In this document: in pieces, positions 44,220 to 55,009 of the stretch
How positions within the stretch are numbered: the stretch's first letter is position 1
Layout of the letters: each line of letters opens with the position of its first letter
Assembly (NCBI GenBank): GCA_004352715.1
Contig: SCFE01000032.1
Span: forward strand, 2,282,992 to 2,346,991
DNA length: 64,000 nt
Direction: 5' to 3'
DNA from: Hofstenia miamia
Lineage: Eukaryota; Xenacoelomorpha; Acoela
The notes under the pieces: generated by a model
The model's input: the letters and a program-made list of their open reading frames with translations, nothing else
Told to the model about the DNA's origin: nothing
Databases searched by the model: none
Translations under genes and position numbers: made by a program

Positions 44220-47200
44220 TTGAACATGAAAGATTGTTCATACTAAATATCTTTGAATTAAAAGTATAACCAATCCATTATTATCAATGTTTTCAACATT
44301 TTAATGAATCACCTTAAATTATTTACAAATGATTTTTCCCTCAGATTTTTATTAATGGTTTTTCAACTATATTGAATTGCAATTTTTTCTGCAATTTTGT
44401 TGAATTAATATCATAAGACTACTTCTTTTTATAGGTGCACATGTGAAAATATTTCAGAATTAAGATGACCTTTCATTCTTCTATTCTTGTAGGTAAATGT
44501 CGGCTAGTCTCGCTGATGTATGGATAATTGCATTAGTTTTTAAATATAGAAGAGTTCAGATGAAGAATTAATTGATACTTTATCTTTGTCTTCGAAAATA
44601 TCTTGTGTCTTAATTAATGTTGATGTTGTACAAATTTTCGACGATGATGACAAATTTTTGTTTAATATTCTTAGTAGTTTCTTTAAGCTTTTTGCATTCT
44701 TTTTTCTACATCAATTCGTTGTTTAGTATTATTATTATTTTTTTAATTTGCATCAAAAAGTTTGATAATGAAGATTTTGTGGATTGTCATTTTATATGGA
44801 AAGTTTATCTAGGCTTTTTGTGAAATTTTCATAAGTTATAACTATTCTCTCTACTAGATGCCTAACAAGTAGTTTTCTTATGAACTTCATCTCAGTATGA
44901 AATAAATCGTATACAAAGATTTTCGACTTCCTTGGATATTGAAAAAAAGGAGGCACATCGAAGTTGGAACAAGTTCGACCCGACCGGCCGGTTAGGAAGC
45001 CGGTCAACCGGTACCAGTGGGCGCGATTCAGGATTTTTGTCATGCCGTCGACACAATTCACTTTGCCTTCTAGTGAGCACTTTGAGTAGTCTCGAAGTCT
45101 ACGGTGATTATTTTAGCACACTACTAATACGAAAGCCTGTGATTGAAATTGTTGCAAATCACCATTGATTAATACTCGCTGTTATTAGCGCATAATGCCT
45201 TTGGTTCTGCTGCACTCTGTCAGAGATGGAAGGCGGACGCTACTGTCCACCCTTAGTTTCTCTTCCATTTTGAAACGTGTCTTTGGTCAAACCGGTCAGC
45301 TAATTTAGTCTGAGAGTAAATTGCTCATCATAATGTTCAGAAATGAATTTTAGGCGGCTAACGGCTAAGCCGTGGCCGCAGAACACTATCTGGAAGTTTT
45401 TCAAATCTAAAGCTGCGAAAGCACACGACAATTACCATAATTGTATTTATTAAAATATTATTATAAATACACCGTAATTTACAAAAAAAGTTCACTTATG
45501 CACATTGTACATTTCCGCGAAAAATGTAGTAGATCCCATATGCAAGTAGTCTTTTTTCAATAAATAAAAAACGTAAAAGTGCCATGAACATTGAATGTCG
45601 ATTCAGTGGTATGAATTCTGCAAATGAGAGCCCTAAAGATCTAAATTTCTAAACAATGACACCATGTTTAATTGTAACTCTCCATTTCACGTTTACCCTT
45701 ATATATTGCAAATGAATAGTAATAGTAATTATTTAAAACTTACAGAAACTATTAGTAAACATGGATATTGCCCACTGTGCCTTTAAAGGCACAAACCGAT
45801 ACGATCCCTTATTCCTTATTAGACTATGATTTCAGAGTAAACGTCACGTTTAGCCACAGGCATTACCGGCTTTAAGGGGACAAGGGGTTCAAATACCTTG
45901 AGCCCCGCGCTTTTGGAGCCCCAAACTAAACAATTATTACAGAAAAGGTATTAATAAACTTGAGAAAATTCAAATTAAATTATTCACAATTATCAATTCA
46001 AAAATTATGTTGCTAGTTGCACACTATGATTTACAAAACATAAGCTTCATTTCGCATTTTAACTTTAGAATGATTAGATACTAGTGATCTAAGTGGTTTG
46101 TAACTGCTACCAATTAAGTTTGATGTAGCATTAACTTGTGATTTTCCTGAATTTAGTAGATGATAGTAACAGCTTCAAGACAAATCTTCATCAAAATTTA
46201 TTGATAGATAACCTTCTTTGTATGCATAGCAATTATTCTTGCAATCTAAGATTTGAGTAGTTGACAAAATATACGCAACTGTATTAAATATATGCTAAGC
46301 TTGAAAAGTATATATGATGTAGGAATATACTTAGGATACAATTTTATATATATATATATTTCGCAATTATATTTGTATCATATTATATTTTAAAAATTAT
46401 ATTAATTTCCACATTATGTTATATTTCATTATATTAATAATAACAATAATAAATAGAAATAATGTGATATTTTTTAAAATATTTTTTTTATTTTCCAAAA
46501 TTTTGTTTTATTTGTAAATTAAGTTTGTAGCGCTTTATAAGCGAATTGAAGTCATTTAGTAGTAGTAATAGTAACTGTACTATTATATGTAGTGACAAGA
46601 AGCATGCTTCTATTATTTCACTGTTGATAGTAATTAAAAATATTAAAGCACAGGACGCAGTAAAATTTGATTATGAAATTCAGACCATTTAGTGCATTCA
46701 TACAACAAACCCAAGATCTGATAACCAAATATGTAAAGTTCAAAAATTTTTTGTTTATGCTTTAAACTTCTTGAAACAATCATTATTTTAGATGGTTTTC
46801 TAAACCTGATTTGCTTTAAAAGGTAACTTAGAGAAACCTTCGTTCAATATAGTTCTACAGACACTTAATTTCTTTAAAGTGGCTTACAGATACTTTAAAA
46901 TACTAACGGATTTATATATTTTCTAAAATCTATAATTGTCTTCAAAATGCTTAAGATGTTTGTATCATCTTCAATGTAGAATGCATGCACTTACTGAAAT
47001 TACTTCTTTGATTTAGAATCAATATCTTAAACTATTGGGATGCAATTATATCAAATGATCTATCATTATAGTATCGGGCAAAAATGATATATTTTTCGAA
47101 GCTATATAATTTCCCAACAAGTAAGATGCGAAATCCACATTATAATATCAGGGCGTTGTTATCATTACTTTTTAAGTTTACATATATGTCATATTTTGCC

Positions 47201-47235
47201 ACGGGCCCCGCGCAAGCTAAGTCCGGCCCTGACTA
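44220..47235. other. No confident gene
   Basis: Mixed repeat-like sequence. 44960-45020 has clustered CCGG/ACCGG motifs (GACCGGCCGG, AAGCCGGTCAACCGG). 45850-45925 and 47200-47240 both carry GCCCCGCGC-type phrases. 46,300-46,500 is very AT-rich. No recognisable protein. Confidence 0.4.
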
Positions 47236-47941
47236 CAGGTGGCGGACTATTTACCTTCACTGGATTATTTTGATTTCCACATCACTACGGTCGTTAAGCA
47301 TAAAGGCATTTAATACGTGGGCGATACCAGTGTTGAGATATTCGGCAGGAATAGTTAGGTGGAATAAGAATGAACTGAGGGAATTAGACAGGGAGACAAG
47401 GAAGATACTAGCAGCAGAGAGAGCATTCAACCTCAATGGAGATTTAGATAGGCTGTACATGGCAAGGCATAAGGGAGGGAAAGGGCTGCTAAGTGTTGAG
47501 GAAACTGTAGAATCAGAAGCACTAGGGCTAAGGGAATATGTAGAAAAGCAACCCAGAGGATCCCTACTGTGGGACTTCAACATACAGACAAGCAAGGTGA
47601 TAGAAGCACGGAGGCCAGACATAGTGGTAGACAAAGAGCAAAGATTAGGAATACTGATAGACATAGCTGTACCAAAGGACAAGAATGTAGAAAGCAAGGA
47701 GAAAGAGAAGATAGACAAGTACAGGGAGTTGGCAGAGGAAATAGAAAGGCTGTGGAAGTTAAAGAAGGTCGAAGTAGTCCCAGTAGTAGTAGGAGCACTA
47801 GGAGCAGTAAGTAAGAAGCACAAGAGATACTTGGAGGAGTTGGGAGTACCAAAGTGGGGAGAAGCAGTAGCACAGAAGGCAGCATTGTTAGGAACAGCTA
47901 GAGTCCTGAGGAAAGCTCTCAGACTCCCTGGGAACTGGTGA
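47236..47941 (+). pseudogene. 5'-truncated LINE with restriction-like endonuclease tail
   Basis: The open frame from about 47290 is clearly retroelement: NTWAIPVLRYSAGIVRWNK, RHKGGKGLLSVEETV, then RRPDIVVDKEQRLGILIDIA and VVPVVVGALGAVSKKHKRYL, ending LLGTARVLRKALRLPGNW. The PD...(10)...D arrangement in RPDIVV...ILIDIAVP, followed by the KEKEKIDKY helix, fits the C-terminal restriction-like endonuclease of R2-superfamily elements. RT catalytic motifs are missing because of 5' truncation. The surviving frame is intact, suggesting a fairly recent insertion. 3' sequence is AAT-rich. Confidence 0.8.
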
Positions 47942-48221
47942 GTTCCTCGAGCTGAGAGGAATACCAACATGAAGCTGTGCGAAGTAAGAGATAAAAATAA
48001 TAATGTTAATACTAATTTATTAGAATCAGAAAGAAAATTTGCAAGTGACTTATTTAAGTAAACGAGATTGAAACAGATAGTAATTATATAAGAAATGATT
48101 TCCCTACAGTATATATTATCATTTAATTGCAAAATCTAATATTAACGAACGTACTATTTCAAATATTTCATCTTACTTCACTAAGCAAATTTATATTTTA
48201 CACTAAAATCTACAAATACAT

Positions 48222-49496
48222 TTATGAGGTCTTATTGAGAGGTTCATTTTCTTCATTGTAGTGATAAAATGGGTTGAGTAAACCTTTGTAGATAATCATG
48301 ATCAGAACACAAATGCAACCAATCAACAAACTGAAAATTTGAGTTAGCATTGTATTACTAAATCCAATTTCTTGAAATGTGTACCCACCAATGACAATAG
48401 GACCAAACAAGCCTCCGAAACCATAGCTTAAACATATTGCAAAACCTGCAAACATTTTTGCTGCATTTAGATCGCCCATTTCATACTGAAGTGAAAATTT
48501 TTCCAAAAGAATGTATCCTGGGACAAATGCTCCAGCTACATTTATTCCTATCAACCCTAAGCCTATGACATTTACGCTGATTAGGTTCAACTCGTTGTAA
48601 ACAGTTGAAAGATATAATAACAGCAGGGACATTGGTAGTAAAAAACTACAAACAACAAAAACTCTACCTCCTTGTCCTTTATCTACTAGAATACCAAATA
48701 ATACACCTGCCAATGCGTATGTTATCCCAAAACCTAAAAATACAAATCCAATTACTTCTTCAGTAAGCCCAAAAGTTTCACTTAAGTGTGGACCCATGGT
48801 GGTATCAATTACGCCAAACATTGAGGATGACAGCATGATGCATATCATGACGTATATTATGAATGGCTTGGAAAGAAACTTTAAATAAAACATTACAGTA
48901 GGTGCTTTCTCATCGTCCTTGACAGGTTTTTCTTCAATAATACATTTAGCTGAAAGAGCAATGATTAATTGAAATACGCCACTTGCAACGAATGGTAGTG
49001 TATAGCCACCCACACCATATAGAAGACTACCCAAAGGAGGGCCAATTACTACGCCTGTACCAAACGCAGCCTCTAATAGTGGACCAATTTGTTTTTCCCA
49101 TTCCTTTTTCGCTAGCGTCAAAACCACATATAATGAAGAGAAGTTGATTGCAGCACCTAGCCCTGCTGTAAACATACAAGAAAAAGCCATTATACCAAAG
49201 GAAATTCCGTTCGGTCCATATTGTAAAAGACCAAAGCACATGAAGCTAATGGCAGATACAATGGGACCAGCGAAAAACATAAAGTAAATGTCTGTTGGAC
49301 GTACAAAAGTCAGTAGGACAGGAACACCAATCATATTTGCTAATGGAAACGCAGCAGATACAAGACCTACTACCAATTTTGATAAACCTTTTTCATAGCC
49401 CTTTGTTGGAAAGAATGGTGCCATCAGTGAAGTTTCTATGGAAAATGTTCCGTATTGTATCAAGCCAATTACGACTGAGAGTGTTGAGCGCTTCAT
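48222..49496 (-). CDS. Major-facilitator transporter, SLC18B1-like
   Basis: An intact 424-codon single-exon gene. About 12 hydrophobic segments are visible, in two groups of six split by a charged loop (EEKPVKDDEKAP, residues ~190-201). The start TLSVVIGLIQYGTFSIETSL followed by MAPFFPTKGYEKG fits the SLC18B1/vesicular-amine-transporter-like branch. The second-half motif FGILVDKGQGGR is a good MFS loop signature; the first-half copy is weak. Length is close to the human SLC18B1 (about 456). SLC18B1 is reported as a vesicular polyamine transporter; substrate here is inferred. No intron is seen, so it may be a retrogene or naturally intronless. Start at 49496 is the first Met before helix 1. 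Confidence 0.8.
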   Translation of the reverse strand: MKRSTLSVVIGLIQYGTFSIETSLMAPFFPTKGYEKGLSKLVVGLVSAAFPLANMIGVPVLLTFVRPTDIYFMFFAGPIVSAISFMCFGLLQYGPNGISFGIMAFSCMFTAGLGAAINFSSLYVVLTLAKKEWEKQIGPLLEAAFGTGVVIGPPLGSLLYGVGGYTLPFVASGVFQLIIALSAKCIIEEKPVKDDEKAPTVMFYLKFLSKPFIIYVMICIMLSSSMFGVIDTTMGPHLSETFGLTEEVIGFVFLGFGITYALAGVLFGILVDKGQGGRVFVVCSFLLPMSLLLLYLSTVYNELNLISVNVIGLGLIGINVAGAFVPGYILLEKFSLQYEMGDLNAAKMFAGFAICLSYGFGGLFGPIVIGGYTFQEIGFSNTMLTQIFSLLIGCICVLIMIIYKGLLNPFYHYNEENEPLNKTS

Positions 49497-50008
49497 AACA
49501 AATAATTGTCTAGGATGAAAATGTGGATAAGCAAACTTCCTTGGTTAGTTCAAGTGCATCACTTCCTTGCGCATCCAGTAGATTTCCGGTAGATCAATAT
49601 AATAAATTTTCTCTAATGATAATATCGCTTTTTATGTTTTACATTTAACAAATGATATAATTGGTTTCACCAGTTGGAATTGGGCCAATGAACCTTACAT
49701 CGGCCAACTCGAATTGATTCATTATGTCTTTAACATTTCTAAAGCAAATAATTTATACTGAAGATAGCTCGAAATTTAGTTCACCAAAAATTTTTATCAG
49801 AAACTAATGCCTTTGAAAAAATTTCTTTACCATGTGTGGTTGCAAAGAGTGACTTGGGTGACTAGACATTCTCATTTTTTCCAGGTACAATATAACGGAG
49901 TGAATTCGTTACCCAATATGTATTTAATGCGGGTTCTTACCGTACTGTCTATTAATTTTAGCCAATTTTTATTTGTGACAATTCTAGGCCATCTTTAAAG
50001 ATGACCTT
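49497..50008. other. Upstream region of the transporter
   Basis: 5' flank of the minus-strand transporter gene. No clear TATA box. No other gene. Confidence 0.4.
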
Positions 50009-50365
50009 GTGACAATTGGACTAATGGGGGGGGGAGGGACATCGGACACTGTTTGTGGTTGCGCGGCAACCAAATGGTTCGATATGAAGACTTTGAGCAA
50101 TGGTGTATTGCTTCCTTGCACAAACCAACTTCAAGTAAAGAAAGTTCTTCTCAGTGATAATTTTTCTCCAACAGTCATCAGATTATTCCGTGAAGATGAT
50201 CCCAAAAGCGAAACATCTTCTTCAGACGCTTGATATGGCGGTTTTTGAGGGCCTGAAAGTCAGGTAGATGCGAATCCTAAACAGTGGTGCTTGGAGACGG
50301 AAATCAAATGGGTCATACCAAAGGAAAACTTCCGCAACTTCTTATTTTCCTTTTGAGAATCCTTA
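50009..50365 (+). pseudogene. pogo/Tigger-like transposase relic
   Basis: Reads GGGGTSDTVCGCAATKWFDM, LLPCTNQLQVKKVLLSDN, FSPTVIRLFREDDPK and, with stops, KWVIPKENFRNFL. This matches the DDE_1 core of pogo-type transposases ('gGtpdt.yg...GWfd...f..wf...llP......kvLigDNlssH.....ir.c'). The SSH after DN is deleted and the last catalytic Asp block is destroyed. Short and dead. A G homopolymer precedes it. Confidence 0.6.
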
Positions 50366-50709
50366 ATATCCGGGTTTCGGGCATCTGATAGGTGGTCTTC
50401 AGGCTCGCGGAAGTGATCAATAGGTTGCCAGATGCAATTACTACTAGCGCAAACAACTTTGGAAATGTTCTAACTTTTTAAATTTTTACGTGATCGCCAC
50501 CAGCATGGTGAAGCATAGGCAAGAGTTAATAATGCCACTTTTAAATAAATTCAATTTAAATTTCTTCCTTTTTTAATAAATAATCTCAATGCATTGACCA
50601 CTTTAGATTACTAGTAATAATCACTCCCAAATCCTTCATATCATCTGTAAAAGAAATGATGAAATAATTTAAAAGAAATTCATTAAAAGTGTTAATTTGT
50701 GATATTTTC

Positions 50710-50740
<31 letters not shown>

Positions 50741-52011
50741 GGGTAAAGAAATATATATATAATTTAAATATATGTATACATTCTTAGATTTCTCAACGAA
50801 TTATTCCTGGATTGAGATATCATCATCAAGTCGTCAGAAAAGGCATAAATGGTAGGTAAGACAATTCATTTCGCCACTATATTTTTCTTTAGTTGACAAA
50901 GAATCGATTATGATTGGTAGCTATGGTCCCAAAGACGAAGAACAGGAATTCATATCTCCGGAGCTTTCTATGCCGAAAGGTTCAACTGTTTTTTTACTAA
51001 TGCAAAAATGAAATTTAAAACTTAGATTTAGATTATATAGTCTACAGGTGATTCTTATTAATACCATTACATAACATATTTAATACAAGCCGCATGCCAA
51101 AGCGAGCTAAACTCAACTTAAATATCAAATAAAGATGTAGTATATACATTAGATATAACATAGCAAATACGATACAATTTTTTAAATAATTGAATTATTT
51201 CTCTTTATTCTACAAAATCATGTCTCATCAAAAATTACAAATGGATTTAAAATTATAATCTTTATAATCATAATATGAACTATTAGGAACAAACTTAAAC
51301 ACGCACGACGCTAGCATCTGAAGACATGCTAATCCATAAAAATATTAAATCATTTGAATGAAACGCTTTCTGATTTTTCACTGAAAACCTAGATAGGTTT
51401 TTCCATTTAAAACAGATAGTCCTAAATCACTTCAATGCTTTCATAATAAAGGAAGACCCTTATTGTATTCAGCCAGCCTTGAGAATTATGAACAGGGTAT
51501 TGCACATTCGAAAATGTGGATCTTTCAAATTTATGGTCCCCTTATACAATGTTAGGATTGCAACGCTTAATAATTTTTTTAATAAAAAGCACTGCAAAAA
51601 TCAAGCTCTCTCTTTCAAAACTATTTTTAAATATTGAAAAAATTTTTAAAAAAAAATTTTTTAAATTCTTGATGAAACTAATTTGTGTATCGCTCTAGAA
51701 ACAAATGTGGTGCACGTGATTTTGTAGCAAACGTTTTCCCAATTATATTTAGAATCCAATTCAGTTGTTTACGCATTTGTTTACATTTAATAAATCTCTA
51801 ACATTGACTAGTATCTAGTTGGAATTGGAAGTGTGCAGTGTATTACAAACTCAAGCAATGGAAAAATTATTAACTTAGGTGTGAAATTCTTTTGTAAACA
51901 ATCATCCTTCAATATTGAAATCATTCCAAATAACCTATGTAAATATTACAATGAGTTGAATTACTAAGTTTTAAGATTATATAAATATATAAATATATAT
52001 ATATATNATAT
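50366..52011. other. Intergenic with (AT)n, no gene
   Basis: AT microsatellites at about 50715-50760 and 51983-52011 (with a single N at 52007). The latter is the insertion site of the LTR element. Nothing else recognised. Confidence 0.5.
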
Positions 52012-52410
52012 TGTACAATCGGGACCTTTGTCACTGCACGGAATTCCCACGCACATCATCTCGCCGCCGCTAGGAGTTGCCTCTACATCGTTCATGCTAA
52101 TTCTCGCAACATTCCCGCGTATACTCAGCTACCCAATCACGTTGTTTAGTGTTTACATTTTTGTTCTGCCTCGGCAGGTGTATTACGTATTATTATTCTA
52201 TCTGTATAAATAGGGAACTAGTGTGCACAAACGGCTAATAAATTGTTTTGGTTCAATACCTAGTTTATTCTTGCTCTCATATATGCTCTATATTCAGATG
52301 GCCATGAGCAGCTAAACTTTCTACGAAGCTGAGGGGGAGTAAACGAGAATAGATACTACGCTTTCAATATGTTTTTGCCCACTCTTAGGGCCAACTATGA
52401 TGATGCTAGA
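52012..52410 (+). repeat. 5' LTR, internally deleted
   Basis: Begins TGTACAATCGGGACCTTTGT. Carries TATAAATA at 52204-52211 and AATAAA at 52237-52242. Compared with the 3' LTR and solo LTR it lacks about 230-260 bp between GAGGGGGAGTAA and ACGAGAATAGATAC. It ends GATGATGCTAGA directly before the primer-binding site; the end is not the usual CA. Confidence 0.88.
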
Positions 52411-52428
52411 TGGTGACCCTCGTACGTC
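52411..52428 (+). other. Primer-binding site
   Basis: TGGTGACCCTCGTACGTC follows the 5' LTR directly. The first nine bases are complementary to a tRNA 3' end with the sequence GGGTCACCA; tRNA-Trp is the usual source of such ends, as in CsRn1-type gypsy elements. Beyond that the match is poor, so the tRNA assignment is tentative. Confidence 0.5.
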
Positions 52429-52666
52429 TAAAGAACACTCTGTTGCTCTCAAAACTTCAACACCTTATCGAAATCGTAAGTTTTATTATATTTCTGCCAA
52501 GCTTCGCCAAATGTCATGTCGAACTGTATTAATCAAAACTCTTTTACTGAATGGAATATTAAGCCTAGTCGTATTACAACAGACACCTACAAATGTTTAC
52601 AGCCACTAACCTCCTTCTCTCCTAGCTTACATACTAAAATGGTGAATTATAGGTACTGTATCAAGT

Positions 52667-53849
52667 TTGAAAACATTAAATAAAACCGAACTAATGGAAA
52701 TTATTATGGATCAAACGGACCACATAAATGATCTTGAAAGCAGAATAGCAACTCTAGAAAGCCAACTAACACTAATTGCGTCTCCTCAACCCAAATCCAC
52801 TTCTGTCACACAGAAGCAATTCTCAAACTTAGAATCATCCAATAGAAAACTTGAACGTCTTCAGAATGAATATCTTAGAAACCATCACAGAGCTGATGCA
52901 ACCAACAGCCGCAAAAATTCAACCATTACTGCAACAGCTGCAGGCACCGCCGCCAAGCCCGCCCCCGCAACCGGCCTCGCCACTGTCTGCGCCCACAACA
53001 CCAGCATATGCCAAAGCAACCATTAGCACCAAGTCAAAGAAACGTGTATCCTTGTTACCAGACATCTCTGAAAGCAGATCTCAAACTCCACAAGATGCCA
53101 CAACCATTCACAGGCAAATTCGACATAAAGGGCCAAACCTTTCATGAATGGATAATCCTATTTGAGATATATCTAGTACAACAAAATGGAGCCACTCAAA
53201 TGCCTCTCTTCTTAAAAGACAGAGCCTTACAAGTTTATTTTAACTGGGATGCAAATACAAAAACAGATTACAACAAACTCGTCGCAGCCATGAATGACCA
53301 ATTCGACAACAAGTGTACCAGAAAACAATATCAAATGCAATTGTACACATGCCGCCTAGAGAAAAACGAAGACGTAATGAGCTACATTTACAAAGTGGAT
53401 AGACTACTATGCCTATCACAAGAAGAACACAGATACTACCCCCAGGATCTGTACTCATACATCCATGCAGGTCTACCTCAAGCAATGAAAATTAGATTTG
53501 AGAACAAATGTGACATAGATGATGACATTGATACTCTCATAAAGAAAGCTGTAAACATCCAACTAATTCTTGAAAACAATGAAAGAGTAAACAGACAATG
53601 AGGACTGCAACAAACAACCTCGTACCAACATTGGCACACGCCTGCTGAAAACAATGAACTACAAAAGGCTATAGCAGAAAAACCCGAAAACTTTCCTTTC
53701 GTCAAATGCAAAAAATGCGGCGAGAAAGGCCACTTAAAGCCTGATTGCAAGAAAATCATATACCTTATCAATGAAGACGGCTACTACACTGCCAAAGACC
53801 TCAAACACCATGAACAATCAGATTCTAATGACGAAGATTTAAAGGAATA
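52667..53849 (+). pseudogene. gag: coiled-coil, capsid-like region, zinc knuckle
   Basis: The first frame (52667-53026, first ATG near 52694) has a heptad-like stretch HINDLESRIATLESQLTLI. A frameshift near 53010-53030 leads to the second frame (to 53601) with the retrotransposon gag core: FDIKGQTFHEWIILFEIYL, YNKLVAAMNDQFD and YIHAGLPQAMKIRFENKC. After a TGA the same frame continues to VKCKKCGEKGHLKPDCKK, a CX2CX4HX4C zinc knuckle, and stops at 53849. Confidence 0.8.
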
Positions 53850-53901
53850 AGGGTGCCTGCCCAAGACTGAGCGAAAGAGCTACTGATTGTAACAGATCTA
53901 C

Positions 53902-54173
53902 TTGAAAAGAAACTTGATCCCAATAACAATTAACAACTACAATATCAAGGTTACCATTGACACTGGCACCTTGATCACTATCATGGCTGACACCTGTGCT
54001 CAAACTATTGGATGGAATAGAGAAGACATAATAACTAACATTACAAGACTAATAAGTGCCTCAGGAGATTATGTCAATATCAAAGGCACTGTAAAGAATG
54101 CAAGAATAACTATCAACAATGTAAAATTTGAACAATATATCCACATCATAGATATGATGAACTACAATATCAA
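53902..54173 (+). pseudogene. Retroviral-type aspartic protease
   Basis: IKVTIDTGTLITIMADTCAQ holds the DTG catalytic motif, followed by ISASGDYVNIKGTVKN as in gypsy proteases. It is in the same frame as the zinc knuckle with stops between. The domain runs into unrelated integrase sequence near 54174, where RT should begin. Confidence 0.75.
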
Positions 54174-54960
54174 GGCTCCATCATTAACGCATACATTGAA
54201 CAACTCTCCAAAGACGACAAGGGCTACTCATACGTGCTAGTCATGGTAGATCACTTCACAAAATATTGTAAAATGATACCACTACAAAACATCAAATCAT
54301 CCACAGTAGCAGAAGCCATCATAAAAAATTTGGTATGTGTATTTGGTCCCATGACACAGTTAATCAATGATCAAGGAAAGATATTTGAAAGCTCTTTTCC
54401 AATCATTGGCTAACAAATTAGAACTTCTCCATACCCACACTACCATACACCACTCACAAGCTAATGGAGCAGTCAAGTGAGTAAATCAAACCCTCCTCAA
54501 ACTCATGGGAAAACAATGGAGAGAAATACTACCCATGATAAAATATTTTTACAATACATCTACTCACTCCACGACAAAAAGTTCACCATACAAAGCTATG
54601 TTTGGCCACAAAGTCCCAACACCTGTCTCTATGCTATTTTGAGGCTACAGTGGTGAAATTGACAACAACTAAGTCAAACAACTTATTGAAAAATTAGCAA
54701 AGACACATGAATCTATGTGCGTCCAATCTGAAAAGAGCGCAATAAGACAACAGCAACAATTCAACAGAAAAATTTATGATGAACCCACAACATCGGGGAC
54801 AATGTATTTCTATGCACACCTGGAGTCATCACAGATGAAAGGCAAGTTCGCAAACTATCATTCAATTGGGATGGTCCTTGCACCATAATGAAAATACTCC
54901 TAAATAGCAACTATGAATTGGACAACAAAAAATCACTCACTTTCAAAACATAAAAAGAAT
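54174..54960 (+). pseudogene. Integrase core, catalytic Glu lost
   Basis: YSYVLVMVDHFTKYCKMIPL carries the first Asp, MTQLINDQGKIFES the second. After a frameshift near 54400 comes HHSQANGAVK*VNQTLLKLM, where the usual ERxN is replaced by Lys-stop-Val-Asn, so the catalytic Glu is gone. GHKVPTPVSMLF and a broken C-terminal region follow. The zinc-binding HHCC part is missing with the RT. Confidence 0.82.
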
Positions 54961-55009
54961 ATCCTGTGACATTGAGCATGCAAGAATATCTAACATCAAC
55001 GAATTTGAA

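Noticed and set aside
47257-48132. 291-codon minus-strand frame overlapping the LINE tail
   Set aside because: It is the antisense shadow of the R2-like frame; composition is Ser/Leu-rich with no motif.
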